Notes under the pieces: model-generated
What the model saw: only the letters and a program-made list of their open reading frames with translations
Database searches by the model: none
What the model was told of the DNA's origin: nothing
Shown: piece after piece, positions 37,282 through 45,400 of the stretch
How the letters are laid out: every line of letters begins with the position of its first letter
Position numbering within the stretch: the stretch's first letter is position 1
NCBI GenBank assembly: GCA_036375715.1
Contig: DASVBS010000065.1
Span: 186,001-250,000, forward strand
DNA length: 64,000 nucleotides
Direction: 5' to 3'
Source: Longimicrobiaceae bacterium
GTDB taxonomy: Bacteria > Gemmatimonadota > Gemmatimonadetes > Longimicrobiales > Longimicrobiaceae
Program-made: the position numbers and the translations under genes

Positions 37282-38292
37282 ATGCCGCGTCCCCGGTCCC
37301 GCCCGGATTATTATCTGCTGAGCAAGGTCAGCACTCTGTACTACACCCGCGGCCTCACGCAACAGGAGATCGCGGACCGACTGCACATCTCGCGTCCCAA
37401 AGTCTCGCGCCTGCTTCAGGAGGCGCTCAACCACAATATCGTGCGCATCAGCATTGCTGCCCCGAGGGGGCTGCACCTCGAGCTGGAGGCGGAGCTGGAG
37501 GCGGTATTCGACCTCTCCGAGGCGCTGGTCATCGACGTGGAGCCAGGGCCGCGGGAATCGATCTACCGGCAGATCGGCACGGGCGCCGCCAGCTACTTCG
37601 CGCGCACGCTTCAGCCGGGGGAGACGATCGGGCTGGGTTGGGGAACGACACTCGACGCCATGGTACAGGCGACGTCGCCCATCGCCACCGAGGGCATCCG
37701 GATCGTGCAGACGCTGGGAGGTGTGGGGCCGCCCGAGTCCGGAGCCTACGCGGCCGACCTCGTGCGCCGGCTGGCGGATCTGCTGGGCGCCTCGGCCGTG
37801 CTGCTTCCCGCACCGGGGATCGTAGGTACGGTGAGCGCCCGGAACGTACTGCGCAAGGACCCTCACGTACAGATGGCGCTGCAGCAGTACAATCACCTCG
37901 ACGCCGTCTTCATCGGCATCGGCTCGCTGCAGGCGAGCCCGATCCTGAGGGACAGCCACTATCTGCCGCCCGAAGCCTACGCCGAGCTCCAGGCGGCGGG
38001 AGCGATCGGGCACATTGGCCTGCGCTTCTTCGACGCGCAGGGGAACCTGGTCCACACCTCCCTCGACGATCGAACGCTCAGCATCACGCCGGAGCAGCTC
38101 TACAAGACCCCGCGCGTGGTCGGGGTGGCGGGCGGACCCGACAAGGTGCAAGCCCTGCTGGGGGCACTGCGCGCCGGCTTCCTCAACGTGCTGATCACCG
38201 ACCAGTTCACCGCCGCGGCGCTCTTGGAGGCCGAGAAGCGGGCGCCCGCGCCCAGCCTGGAGGTCAGCCGAGCAGGTTCAAAAAAATCGTGA
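37282..38292 (+). CDS. SorC/DeoR-type sugar-binding transcriptional regulator
   Basis: 336 residues from the ATG at 37282. N-terminal helix-turn-helix at about 26-48 (TQQEIADRLHISRPKVSRLL), then the SorC sugar-binding domain: QTLGGVGPPESGAYAADLVRRLA, the LPAPGIVG ligand-loop block, VFIGIGSLQASPILRDSHYLPPE, and the C-terminal VVGVAGGPDKVQALLGALRAGFLNVLITD. SorC proteins are homotetramers whose effectors are phosphosugars. Divergent from the MFS gene. Operator-like repeats in its promoter and before two nearby operons suggest it governs them. Its 3' end overlaps the convergent symporter gene by 29 nt. Confidence 0.92.
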   Translation: MPRPRSRPDYYLLSKVSTLYYTRGLTQQEIADRLHISRPKVSRLLQEALNHNIVRISIAAPRGLHLELEAELEAVFDLSEALVIDVEPGPRESIYRQIGTGAASYFARTLQPGETIGLGWGTTLDAMVQATSPIATEGIRIVQTLGGVGPPESGAYAADLVRRLADLLGASAVLLPAPGIVGTVSARNVLRKDPHVQMALQQYNHLDAVFIGIGSLQASPILRDSHYLPPEAYAELQAAGAIGHIGLRFFDAQGNLVHTSLDDRTLSITPEQLYKTPRVVGVAGGPDKVQALLGALRAGFLNVLITDQFTAAALLEAEKRAPAPSLEVSRAGSKKS

Positions 38293-39541
38293 TGATCACC
38301 GCGTTGGTGAAGTCGATGAAGAAGGCCCCCACGATCGGCACCACCAGGAATGCCCTCGGCGCGGGGCCGTATCGCTCCACCAGCGACTCCATGTTGGCCA
38401 TGGCATTCGCGGTGGTCCCCAGCATGAAGCCGCAGAACCCGGCGCTCATCACCGCCGACTCGTAGTCGCGCCCCATCAGCCGAAAGATCGGCCAGCGGCA
38501 GATGAGCGCAATCAACCCCACCTGCGCCACGAGAATGACGATGAGCGGTAGGGCGAGGGCGGCGATCTCCCAGAGCTGCAGCGTCATCAGCGCCAGCACG
38601 ATGAAGAGCGACAGGGAGGCGCTGCCCAGGTCGTCGATCACCTGCTGCGATAGCCCGAGCATGCGCGTGCGGTCGTCCAGGTTGCGGATGGCCGCCGCCA
38701 CCAGCATGGCCCCGATGTAGCTGGGCAGTGTCAACCCCAACGCGCCGAAGCCCCTACTCACCCATCCTCCGATCCACATCGCCACCAGAATAGCCACCCC
38801 GTTCTTGAGCAGCAGGTACGAGCCGCGGTCCTCCCCGGGAGGCGGCTCCGTACTCCCCCCGGGAAGCTGACTCTCGACGACGTCCGTGGCCGCGAGGTGC
38901 GAGTGGCGGACGAGCTGCCCCGTCTCTGCGCGCAGGTGGTAGCGCTCAATGAGCCAGGTGCCGATCGGCCCCCCGATCACCCCTCCCATCACGATCCCCA
39001 TCATCGCTGCGGCCACTGCCACGGTGGCGGCCCCGGGCACCCCCGCCTCCTCGAAGAAGGGCGCGAAGGCGAGGCCGGTCGCGGGGCCTCCCGTCAGGGT
39101 GGTCGAGCCCGCGAGCACGCCGAAGAGCGGGTCGAGCCCGAACGCCAGCGCCAGACCTCCCCCGAGGAGGTTCTGCGTCACGGCGAAGGCGGTGGCCGCC
39201 GTGAAGAAGAGAAGAACCTGCGGGCCGCCCCGCCGGAGGAGCGAGAGGCTGGCCGCGAATCCCACCGAGGTGAAGAACGCCACCATCAGCGGGGTCTGGA
39301 GCGTGCTATCCAGCACGAGGAGCGGCTCTTCCGTCCCACGGGTGACGAGGGTCGCCAGCGAGACCAGGAGGCCGCCGATGACGGGCGCCGGCACGTTGTA
39401 GCGGGAGAGCGGCGGCAGCAGCCGACGCAGGCCATACCCCACGAAGAGCATGACCCCCGCCAGCGCGACGGTCTGGATCAGATCGAACTTCAGCAACGAA
39501 CCCCGGCGGCCGGTGTGTGGAGGATGGTTGGCGCCGGTCAT
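38264..39541 (-). CDS. GltS-type sodium/glutamate symporter family protein
   Basis: 425 residues from the ATG at 39541, whose ATGA overlaps the ThuA-gene stop. Polytopic membrane protein with the GltS halves: RYNVPAPVIGGLLVSL near the N-terminus, the re-entrant-loop-like GSTTLTGGPATGLAFA, and the second-half FCGFMLGTTANAMANM. The family couples Na+ to glutamate uptake. Its place at the end of a carbohydrate-type operon (SGNH, dehydrogenase, ThuA) suggests another acidic substrate may be moved, which is only context. It overlaps the convergent regulator gene by 29 nt. Confidence 0.85.
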   Translation of the reverse strand: MTGANHPPHTGRRGSLLKFDLIQTVALAGVMLFVGYGLRRLLPPLSRYNVPAPVIGGLLVSLATLVTRGTEEPLLVLDSTLQTPLMVAFFTSVGFAASLSLLRRGGPQVLLFFTAATAFAVTQNLLGGGLALAFGLDPLFGVLAGSTTLTGGPATGLAFAPFFEEAGVPGAATVAVAAAMMGIVMGGVIGGPIGTWLIERYHLRAETGQLVRHSHLAATDVVESQLPGGSTEPPPGEDRGSYLLLKNGVAILVAMWIGGWVSRGFGALGLTLPSYIGAMLVAAAIRNLDDRTRMLGLSQQVIDDLGSASLSLFIVLALMTLQLWEIAALALPLIVILVAQVGLIALICRWPIFRLMGRDYESAVMSAGFCGFMLGTTANAMANMESLVERYGPAPRAFLVVPIVGAFFIDFTNAVIITIFLNLLG

Positions 39542-40482
39542 AGGGGCGGCGGCCGCATTCCCTGCTTGTAAACTGAGCCGAAGCCGGAGTTGGTGGGCGT
39601 GTACTCGCCGACAGGGTCGGCCCGCGCGCCATCCGGCGGGATGCGGTCTTCCAGGCCGAGGGCCCAGAGGATCCCATTCAATGCCAGCTTCCGCATCGAC
39701 TCCTCGCGGAAGTCGTAGGGGTGGCCCAGGGTGGTGAAGAAGACCCGGGCGGTGCGCCCGCTGCGGCCGGTGTAGGTCTTGGTCCAGGCGACCGGGTTTG
39801 TGAGTGGATATCGATCTGTTCGTCCTTCTTCGGCGTGGGTGGAGCGAAGGGCTTCCCCGATCAGTAGCGGCCGGCTGTCCCCGTAGAGCTGATCTCCGCC
39901 GCCGTCCACGTGATACAGCCAGGAGTAGGCCTGGAAAGGCTTCACCCCGCGCAGGATGGGGTGAGCCGTGCGCCACTCGATCGGTCGCACCGCCGTGAGC
40001 GGTTGGTTCCCGTCCTCGAAGTGGCCGTGGTGGACGATCCAGTGCTGACCGAAGACCCGGGTGGGCCACTCCTCGTTGAGGTCGGCGTGCGGCGAATCCT
40101 CCGGGTAGCGGAAGGCGTGTGTGGCGGTACGGAAGCCGACCACCGGTCGACCGGATTCCACGTAGTCGAGGATGTGGACGAGCTGTGAGTCGGGCAGGGC
40201 GCGGAAACGCATGAACATCACCATCAGATCGGCGGAATCCAGCGCCGCCAGTCCCGGAATATTGGTGAGCTCGTTCGGGTCGATGAACCCCCGCTCATCG
40301 AGCGCGTACAGCACGGTGACCCGGAAGCCGTAGTCACGCTTCAGGATGCGAGCGAGCATCGGCATCGACTCCTCGGACCGGTACTCCTCGTCCCCGGTCA
40401 CGAACACCACGTGCTGCGCCGCCGCCGGGGTGCCCAGCAGCAGCGAGAATCCGAGATAACCTAACGAGAATATCCGCTTCAT
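39538..40482 (-). CDS. secreted ThuA-domain protein
   Basis: 314 residues with a signal peptide (ending GTPAAAQ). The ThuA/glutamine-amidotransferase-like fold is indicated by VVFVTGDEEYRSEESMPML, YVESGRPVVGFRTATHAF, GRTARVFFTTLGHPYDF and LALNGILWALG. ThuA is linked to disaccharide use in rhizobia, and secreted versions accompany 3-keto-sugar and PVC-type gene sets; the reaction is unknown. It starts 108 nt after the dehydrogenase stop, across a word-repeat region, and is coupled to the GltS-like gene by a 4-nt overlap. Confidence 0.85.
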   Translation of the reverse strand: MKRIFSLGYLGFSLLLGTPAAAQHVVFVTGDEEYRSEESMPMLARILKRDYGFRVTVLYALDERGFIDPNELTNIPGLAALDSADLMVMFMRFRALPDSQLVHILDYVESGRPVVGFRTATHAFRYPEDSPHADLNEEWPTRVFGQHWIVHHGHFEDGNQPLTAVRPIEWRTAHPILRGVKPFQAYSWLYHVDGGGDQLYGDSRPLLIGEALRSTHAEEGRTDRYPLTNPVAWTKTYTGRSGRTARVFFTTLGHPYDFREESMRKLALNGILWALGLEDRIPPDGARADPVGEYTPTNSGFGSVYKQGMRPPPL

Positions 40483-40496
40483 CAGCGATACAAGAA

Positions 40497-40590
40497 GACA
40501 AGGAGACCCCTTGTCACCTTCATTTTGCTACCCATTCACCTTGTCACCTCGTCACCCTGTCACCTTGTCACTCCTTGTCTCCCTCTCCGC
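40497..40590. repeat. imperfect tandem TTGTCACC words with small hairpin
   Basis: GACAAGG (40497-40503) and CCTTGTC (40509-40515) form a 7-bp hairpin. Then come irregular copies of T(T/C)GTCACC, ending in CTCCTTGTCTCC and a C/T-rich run. Fills the gap between the dehydrogenase stop and the ThuA start. A single related string occurs near 45237-45255. Confidence 0.7.
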
Positions 40591-43500
40591 CTACTCCCCG
40601 CTCCCCCCGCTCTCCCCGCTCACCCGCATCACGCCGCGCATGCTCAGCCAGTGCCCGGGGAAGCTACAGATGTACGGGTACTCACCGGGCGTATCGGGCG
40701 CACGGAAGGTGAGGGTCACGCGCTCCGCGGTGCCGATGAGATCGGTCGAATAGAGCACCTCGGGCACGTCGGGGACGAAGTTGCGCTCGTAGGCGTCAGG
40801 TGCCGAGGCCATGGCGTCCGCCGCGCGACCGACCTTCTCGACGGCTCCGGGCGCGGTGACCACCAGGTTGTGCGGCATGACGTCCGGGTTGCGGAAGACG
40901 ATCTCGACCTCGCGGCCGGGCTCGACGGTGAACTCCTCCACGTCGAACCGCATCGCGCCTTCGACCGCGGCGATCTCCAGCCGCATCGGCTGCAACATCT
41001 CGAAACCTTTGAGCACTCGGGCGCGCTCGCCTTCCGGTAGAGCGGCTGCCAGCGCACGCCCCAGCGTGTCGGCCAGGGCGAAGGTGCGGCCGGTCCGATC
41101 CACCCCTTCGACCCCGCGCGCATACTCGAGCAGGGCCGTGGCGAGGAGAGCCTGCTGCGGACCGGGGATGAGGCTCGTGAGCACGGTGTCGATTCCGGCG
41201 ATTGCCAGGTCCGTCTCGACGCCGCTCCGGAGCAGGTCACCGAAAAGGGCAAGCCGCGCCTCCTCCTCTCCCTGCATCGCGATGAGCGCCCTCACGGCTG
41301 CACGACGGACCTCCGTCGCGGGGTCGGGGTCGAGATCCACGGTGACCGGCTGGTCGGAAGCGTCGACCCCCTCGATCGCCCGGACCGTGTCCCGGTTCGC
41401 GTCCAGCAAGAAGAGGTTGAAGCCGCCGATGTCGGCGGTCACGGTCTCGTCGGTGCGCTTCCACACCCGCACCGCGCTGATCGAGCGCTGCTCACCCAGG
41501 TCGACCTCCCACCAGGGATCGGCTTCCATCGCGGTTGACTGCGAAACCGAGCCGAGGCGGAAGTCGCCGGCGGTATTACCGTCGATCGCTCGCTCGGCCT
41601 CGCCGCCGGAGGCGGTGCTCTTCTGGCTCGCCTCGCCGAGGGGCGCCAGGTTGAACCGCCCATCCAGGACCTCCACTTCGGCGAAGCTCTGCGTCTCGCA
41701 ACAGCCCGGCTGCTCGAGCCGCACGTAGCGAGCGCGCACCCCGTTCCCCGGCCCATCCCCGGTCGAGCTCCTCACCAGCTCCTCCACCCGGGGGAGCAAT
41801 TGGCTCTGCAGCGCCGGGTCGTCGAGGAGCGGCACACCGGCGAGCAGGTCGACCATCCTTTGCGGCTGCCCGCCGGCCAGCTTCCAGGCCGGCTCCACGC
41901 TACCGTGCGCCCGCATCAACGCCGCGTACGCGGCTTCACGGAAGGGGGAGTGGCGCGCGCCTCCCGCCAGCGTTTCGAGCCGCGCGAGCACCGGCCGGAG
42001 CTCGTCCGCCGGCAGGCTCGCCAGCACCGCAGACAGCTCTTCCTCGGCGTCACCCTCTCCGGAGCGCTGCTCGAGCTCCTCGATCGCACCCAGCACGACC
42101 TCGGCGCGGGAGACGCCCCGCGTTTTCGCCAGGTCTTCGACCGCCTCGAGACGGACCTCCCGCGGGATGCCCGCGCGCGTGAGCAGGACCTCGTTCACCG
42201 CCTCGCTTCGCGGCACCCGCGCCACCTCGGCAGGCTCCAGGCGATCCAGGAGGAAGACAATCCCCTCGGGATTGCCTTTCGCAAAGGGCTCTCCGCTGAA
42301 GAGAGCGGGCTTCCACTGCTCCTCCAGCGTCGAGATGGTCTCTCCCAACGCGTAATCCAGGTAGTAGTCGACAGGGTGCTTCAGCGCCTCCAGGGCTAGC
42401 TCCGCCGCTTCCGCGCGCGGGATGAAGCTGAGCGCCACCACCCCCTCGAGACGGACCAGCGGATGGGGATCGTTCACCACCGGGCGCAGCAGGGCGAGGG
42501 GGTCTTCCACCCGATGGAGGGCGTACCGGAGGACCCGGGTCGCCGCCGCGCGGGCGCGGTAGTCCTTCGCCTCGAGCAACCGGCGAAGCAACGCGGGATC
42601 GACCCGGTCGAGCGACTGCTGGACCCAGAGGGCCTCCAGGAGGTGGTGCTCGTACTCGGGATCGCTCCGGTCTAGCCGTTCGGTCCACCGCTCGACCTCG
42701 CGCAGCACCTCCTCCCGATTGCGCTCCCGCAGCTCCCGCCGCGCCCGGTACCGCGTGCGGTCCTCGTATACTTTGAGCTGGTCGAGCAGCTCCGGAACCG
42801 AAAGCTCCTCGAGGTTCACCGGCCTCAGCAGCGGCTTGCCCTTGTAGGTGATCCGCCAGATGCGGCCGTGCTCCCTGTCCCTGCGCGGGTCGCGCAGCGA
42901 GTACTGCATATGGCCGATGAGCGGATTGAACCAGTCGGTGACGTACAGTGCGCCGTCCGGTCCGAACTCCATCTCGATCGGCCGGAAGTTGATGTCGCGC
43001 GAATACAGGAGGGGTTCCACTTCGCGCGAGGTGAAGCCGGAGCCCTCCGGTTCCGGTTTGTGGTTCTTGATCCCCTGGAAGCCGATTGTGTTGGTGACGA
43101 GGAAGTTCCCCTGCATCGAGTCGGGGAACTGGCGGCTGCTCACGAACTCGGCACCCGCCGTCGGACGGACGACCGAAGTGAAGACCCGCATCTGCGGATG
43201 CTTGTCGGGGTACTCAACGTGCCCGGAAATTGGCAGGCCGAAGTAGTTGCGGCCGCTGGAGGCGTCGGCGATGAAGTTCTGCCCCCAGCGATCGAATGCG
43301 TGTCCCCACGGGTTGGCGAACGAATAGGAGGTGAGAACGCTCAGCTTCTGCGTGTGGGGCTCGTACCTCCAGACTCCGGCGTTCTCCAGCCGGACGGGCC
43401 CGAACGGCGTCTCCACCTGCGAGTGCAGGAAGGTCCCCTCCTGGAAATAGAGCGCTCCGTCCGGCCCCCAGGTGAAGGCGCTGATCGCGTGGTGGCTGTC

Positions 43501-44028
43501 CTCGGTGCCGAAGCCGTGGAGGAGGATGCGCTTCTCGTCGGCGCGGTCGTCGCCGTCCGTGTCCTTCAGAAAGACCAGGTTCGGCTCCTGGGACACGTAC
43601 ACCCCGCCGTCGCCCAGCTCGAAGCCCAGGGCGAGGTAGAGACTATCGGCGAACACCGTGTGCTTGTCCGCCCGCCCGTCGCCGTCCGTGTCCTCCAGGA
43701 TGATCAGCTTGTCCCTCGGTTGCTCACCGGGCAGGTAGTGCGGGTAGCTCGGCATGGTGGACACCCAGAGCCGCCCGCGACTGTCGAAGGCGAGAGCAAC
43801 CGGTTTGCCGATCGGGAAATCGCGCTCCGACGCGAAGAGGGTCACCTCGAAGCCATCGGTCGGTACCAGGCGCTCGAGCGCAACCTGAGGGTCGCTCGCC
43901 GAGAGATCGATCGTGCCGCCCCGGTTCGGCTCGGCCCCCTCCACCTCCTGGGCCGACAGCAGCGCGGGGTGGCCTGCGAGGCACGCGGTGAACAGAATCG
44001 CGAGGATTCCGGAGGAAGGTCGCTTCAT
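40591..44028 (-). CDS. PVC-type secreted dehydrogenase: beta-propeller, HEAT, discoidin-like and cupredoxin domains
   Basis: 1145 residues from the ATG at 44028, which starts a signal peptide ending LLSAQ. Order: beta-propeller (about 45-390; PVALAFDSRGRLWVST, FTWGPDGALYFQEGT, MEFGPDGALYVTDWFNP), HEAT-like repeats (about 400-750), a F5/8-type-C-like domain (about 755-890; RYVRLEQPG, RAIDGNTAGDF, WWEVDLGEQR), a helical linker, and a C-terminal cupredoxin (1026-1140). The azurin-like copper ligands are visible: His1053 in MPHNLVV, and Cys1121, His1126 and Met1130 in CSFPGHWLSM. Probably a periplasmic carbohydrate oxidase that passes electrons to its own copper domain. Between the SGNH gene (71 nt) and ThuA. 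Confidence 0.9.
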   Translation of the reverse strand: MKRPSSGILAILFTACLAGHPALLSAQEVEGAEPNRGGTIDLSASDPQVALERLVPTDGFEVTLFASERDFPIGKPVALAFDSRGRLWVSTMPSYPHYLPGEQPRDKLIILEDTDGDGRADKHTVFADSLYLALGFELGDGGVYVSQEPNLVFLKDTDGDDRADEKRILLHGFGTEDSHHAISAFTWGPDGALYFQEGTFLHSQVETPFGPVRLENAGVWRYEPHTQKLSVLTSYSFANPWGHAFDRWGQNFIADASSGRNYFGLPISGHVEYPDKHPQMRVFTSVVRPTAGAEFVSSRQFPDSMQGNFLVTNTIGFQGIKNHKPEPEGSGFTSREVEPLLYSRDINFRPIEMEFGPDGALYVTDWFNPLIGHMQYSLRDPRRDREHGRIWRITYKGKPLLRPVNLEELSVPELLDQLKVYEDRTRYRARRELRERNREEVLREVERWTERLDRSDPEYEHHLLEALWVQQSLDRVDPALLRRLLEAKDYRARAAATRVLRYALHRVEDPLALLRPVVNDPHPLVRLEGVVALSFIPRAEAAELALEALKHPVDYYLDYALGETISTLEEQWKPALFSGEPFAKGNPEGIVFLLDRLEPAEVARVPRSEAVNEVLLTRAGIPREVRLEAVEDLAKTRGVSRAEVVLGAIEELEQRSGEGDAEEELSAVLASLPADELRPVLARLETLAGGARHSPFREAAYAALMRAHGSVEPAWKLAGGQPQRMVDLLAGVPLLDDPALQSQLLPRVEELVRSSTGDGPGNGVRARYVRLEQPGCCETQSFAEVEVLDGRFNLAPLGEASQKSTASGGEAERAIDGNTAGDFRLGSVSQSTAMEADPWWEVDLGEQRSISAVRVWKRTDETVTADIGGFNLFLLDANRDTVRAIEGVDASDQPVTVDLDPDPATEVRRAAVRALIAMQGEEEARLALFGDLLRSGVETDLAIAGIDTVLTSLIPGPQQALLATALLEYARGVEGVDRTGRTFALADTLGRALAAALPEGERARVLKGFEMLQPMRLEIAAVEGAMRFDVEEFTVEPGREVEIVFRNPDVMPHNLVVTAPGAVEKVGRAADAMASAPDAYERNFVPDVPEVLYSTDLIGTAERVTLTFRAPDTPGEYPYICSFPGHWLSMRGVMRVSGESGGSGE

Positions 44029-44099
44029 GGCCGAAGGACGTTGGAGAGTCGGGGCAGCGGCCCCCAGAGATCGAAGCTGCATCGGCTCCCGGCGTTCGA

Positions 44100-45041
44100 T
44101 TACCGGTCTGCCGGACCAGCGGCGAGATCCCAGATCTCCCGTTCCGCTTCGGCGACCATCTCGTCGAGCCGGGCCATTTCGCCGGGGAAGTTGACCACCC
44201 CGAAGGGCTCCTTCCTCCGCCCGACGATGTATTCGGCGTTCACGGGTCGCCAGCGGTAGAAGAACAGCTGGTTCTTGTCGCGAATCGCCTCGGCGAGTCG
44301 CAGCTGCTCGGGAGTAGGCGGCTCCAGCAGATCCGCGGTCGCGGGGAGCAGTCCCAGCTCACGCGCGATCGCGCGCCCGGCCACCTGATAGCCCCGGTCG
44401 TCGAGATGAATGCCGTTGATGGTCAGGTCGCCCAGCTGCGGATCGCGCACCAGCGGAAGCAGGGGATGGTAGAGGTCGACGAAGTAGACGCCACGTTCCG
44501 CGGCCACCTCCCGCATGACCTCCGTGTAGCGCTCGAGATCGCGGTTGTGCTGCGCCGGATCAAGTGGGACATGGTCGACCTGTTCGTGCGGGATGGGTGA
44601 GATGAGGACCACCCGCGCAGGGGTGCGACCGTTGTAACGCTCGGTTCGCAGGGTGTCGAGGAATACACCCAGGCGCGCGCGGAACTCCGGCAACCCCGCC
44701 TCGCCGCGATAGGACTCGTTCATCCCGAAAGCGGCGAAGATGACATCCGCCCGCTGGTTCTTCAGATGGGTGTGGATGTCCCCGAAGTTGAGCGGACGCG
44801 GCCGGAGGCCGACCTCGTCCCCACTCCAGGCAAGGTAGCGGAAGCTCAGCCGCAGCTCGGGCCGCATCGACGTCAGCAGCGCCTCGAAATGCGGGAAGAT
44901 CTGCAGCCGCTCGGCGAAGGTGTTGCCGATGAAGACGAGACGCTCGCCCGGGCGGAGGTCCAGGGCCGCCTGCTGGGCGGCGGCCGGCGAGCGTCCCGTG
45001 GCCACGATGCCGAGGAGGAGCGGCAGAAGGATTCGGCGCAT
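44100..45041 (-). CDS. secreted SGNH-fold protein lacking key catalytic residues
   Basis: 313 residues with a signal peptide (ending PAAAQQ). The overall SGNH/GDSL layout is visible: block I FIGNTFAERL (about 37-46), block III FGMNESYRG and block V NGIHLDDRGY. The nucleophile block reads GNT instead of GDS, and the usual D-x-x-H reads N-x-x-H, so the Ser-Asp-His machinery is incomplete. This variant may be a binding protein or use another mechanism. First gene of the operon with the cupredoxin dehydrogenase, ThuA and the GltS-like symporter. Confidence 0.8.
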   Translation of the reverse strand: MRRILLPLLLGIVATGRSPAAAQQAALDLRPGERLVFIGNTFAERLQIFPHFEALLTSMRPELRLSFRYLAWSGDEVGLRPRPLNFGDIHTHLKNQRADVIFAAFGMNESYRGEAGLPEFRARLGVFLDTLRTERYNGRTPARVVLISPIPHEQVDHVPLDPAQHNRDLERYTEVMREVAAERGVYFVDLYHPLLPLVRDPQLGDLTINGIHLDDRGYQVAGRAIARELGLLPATADLLEPPTPEQLRLAEAIRDKNQLFFYRWRPVNAEYIVGRRKEPFGVVNFPGEMARLDEMVAEAEREIWDLAAGPADR

Positions 45042-45400
45042 GTTCCGAGCGCGTGCGTGTCTCGGCGCCAGTCGCCCGCCGGCGGGCGGGGCCGGTGCGG
45101 AGATCGGTTCGGGGGGATCGTGTCGGGGCGAACGGGGCGCCCCGCCCCCTCGCTCGATGGGTCAGACCGTGTAACCGACGCGGTGGATCAATAACCCGAC
45201 GATCCCCGAAGCCGCAAGCGGCCCATCCGCTCCCCCCCTTGTCTCCTTGTCCCGCGCCCGACCCGCTGTGCTCGGCGAATCGTCCGCGGGTGGAAACAGT
45301 ACCCGCGCTTCCACCCGAGGCGTCTGCAGCATGGCTTCTGCACCGACCCTTTGGCGGAGCTCAGCGCGCGGAACGCCAGGAGGATGAAAGGTGAGGCGAC
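45042..45400. other. divergent intergenic region, 359 nt
   Basis: Between the SGNH gene (minus) and DUF72 gene (plus). It holds a CTTGTCTCCTTGTCCC string near 45237-45255 related to the words at 40497-40590. Otherwise I see no gene or clear promoter. Confidence 0.5.
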
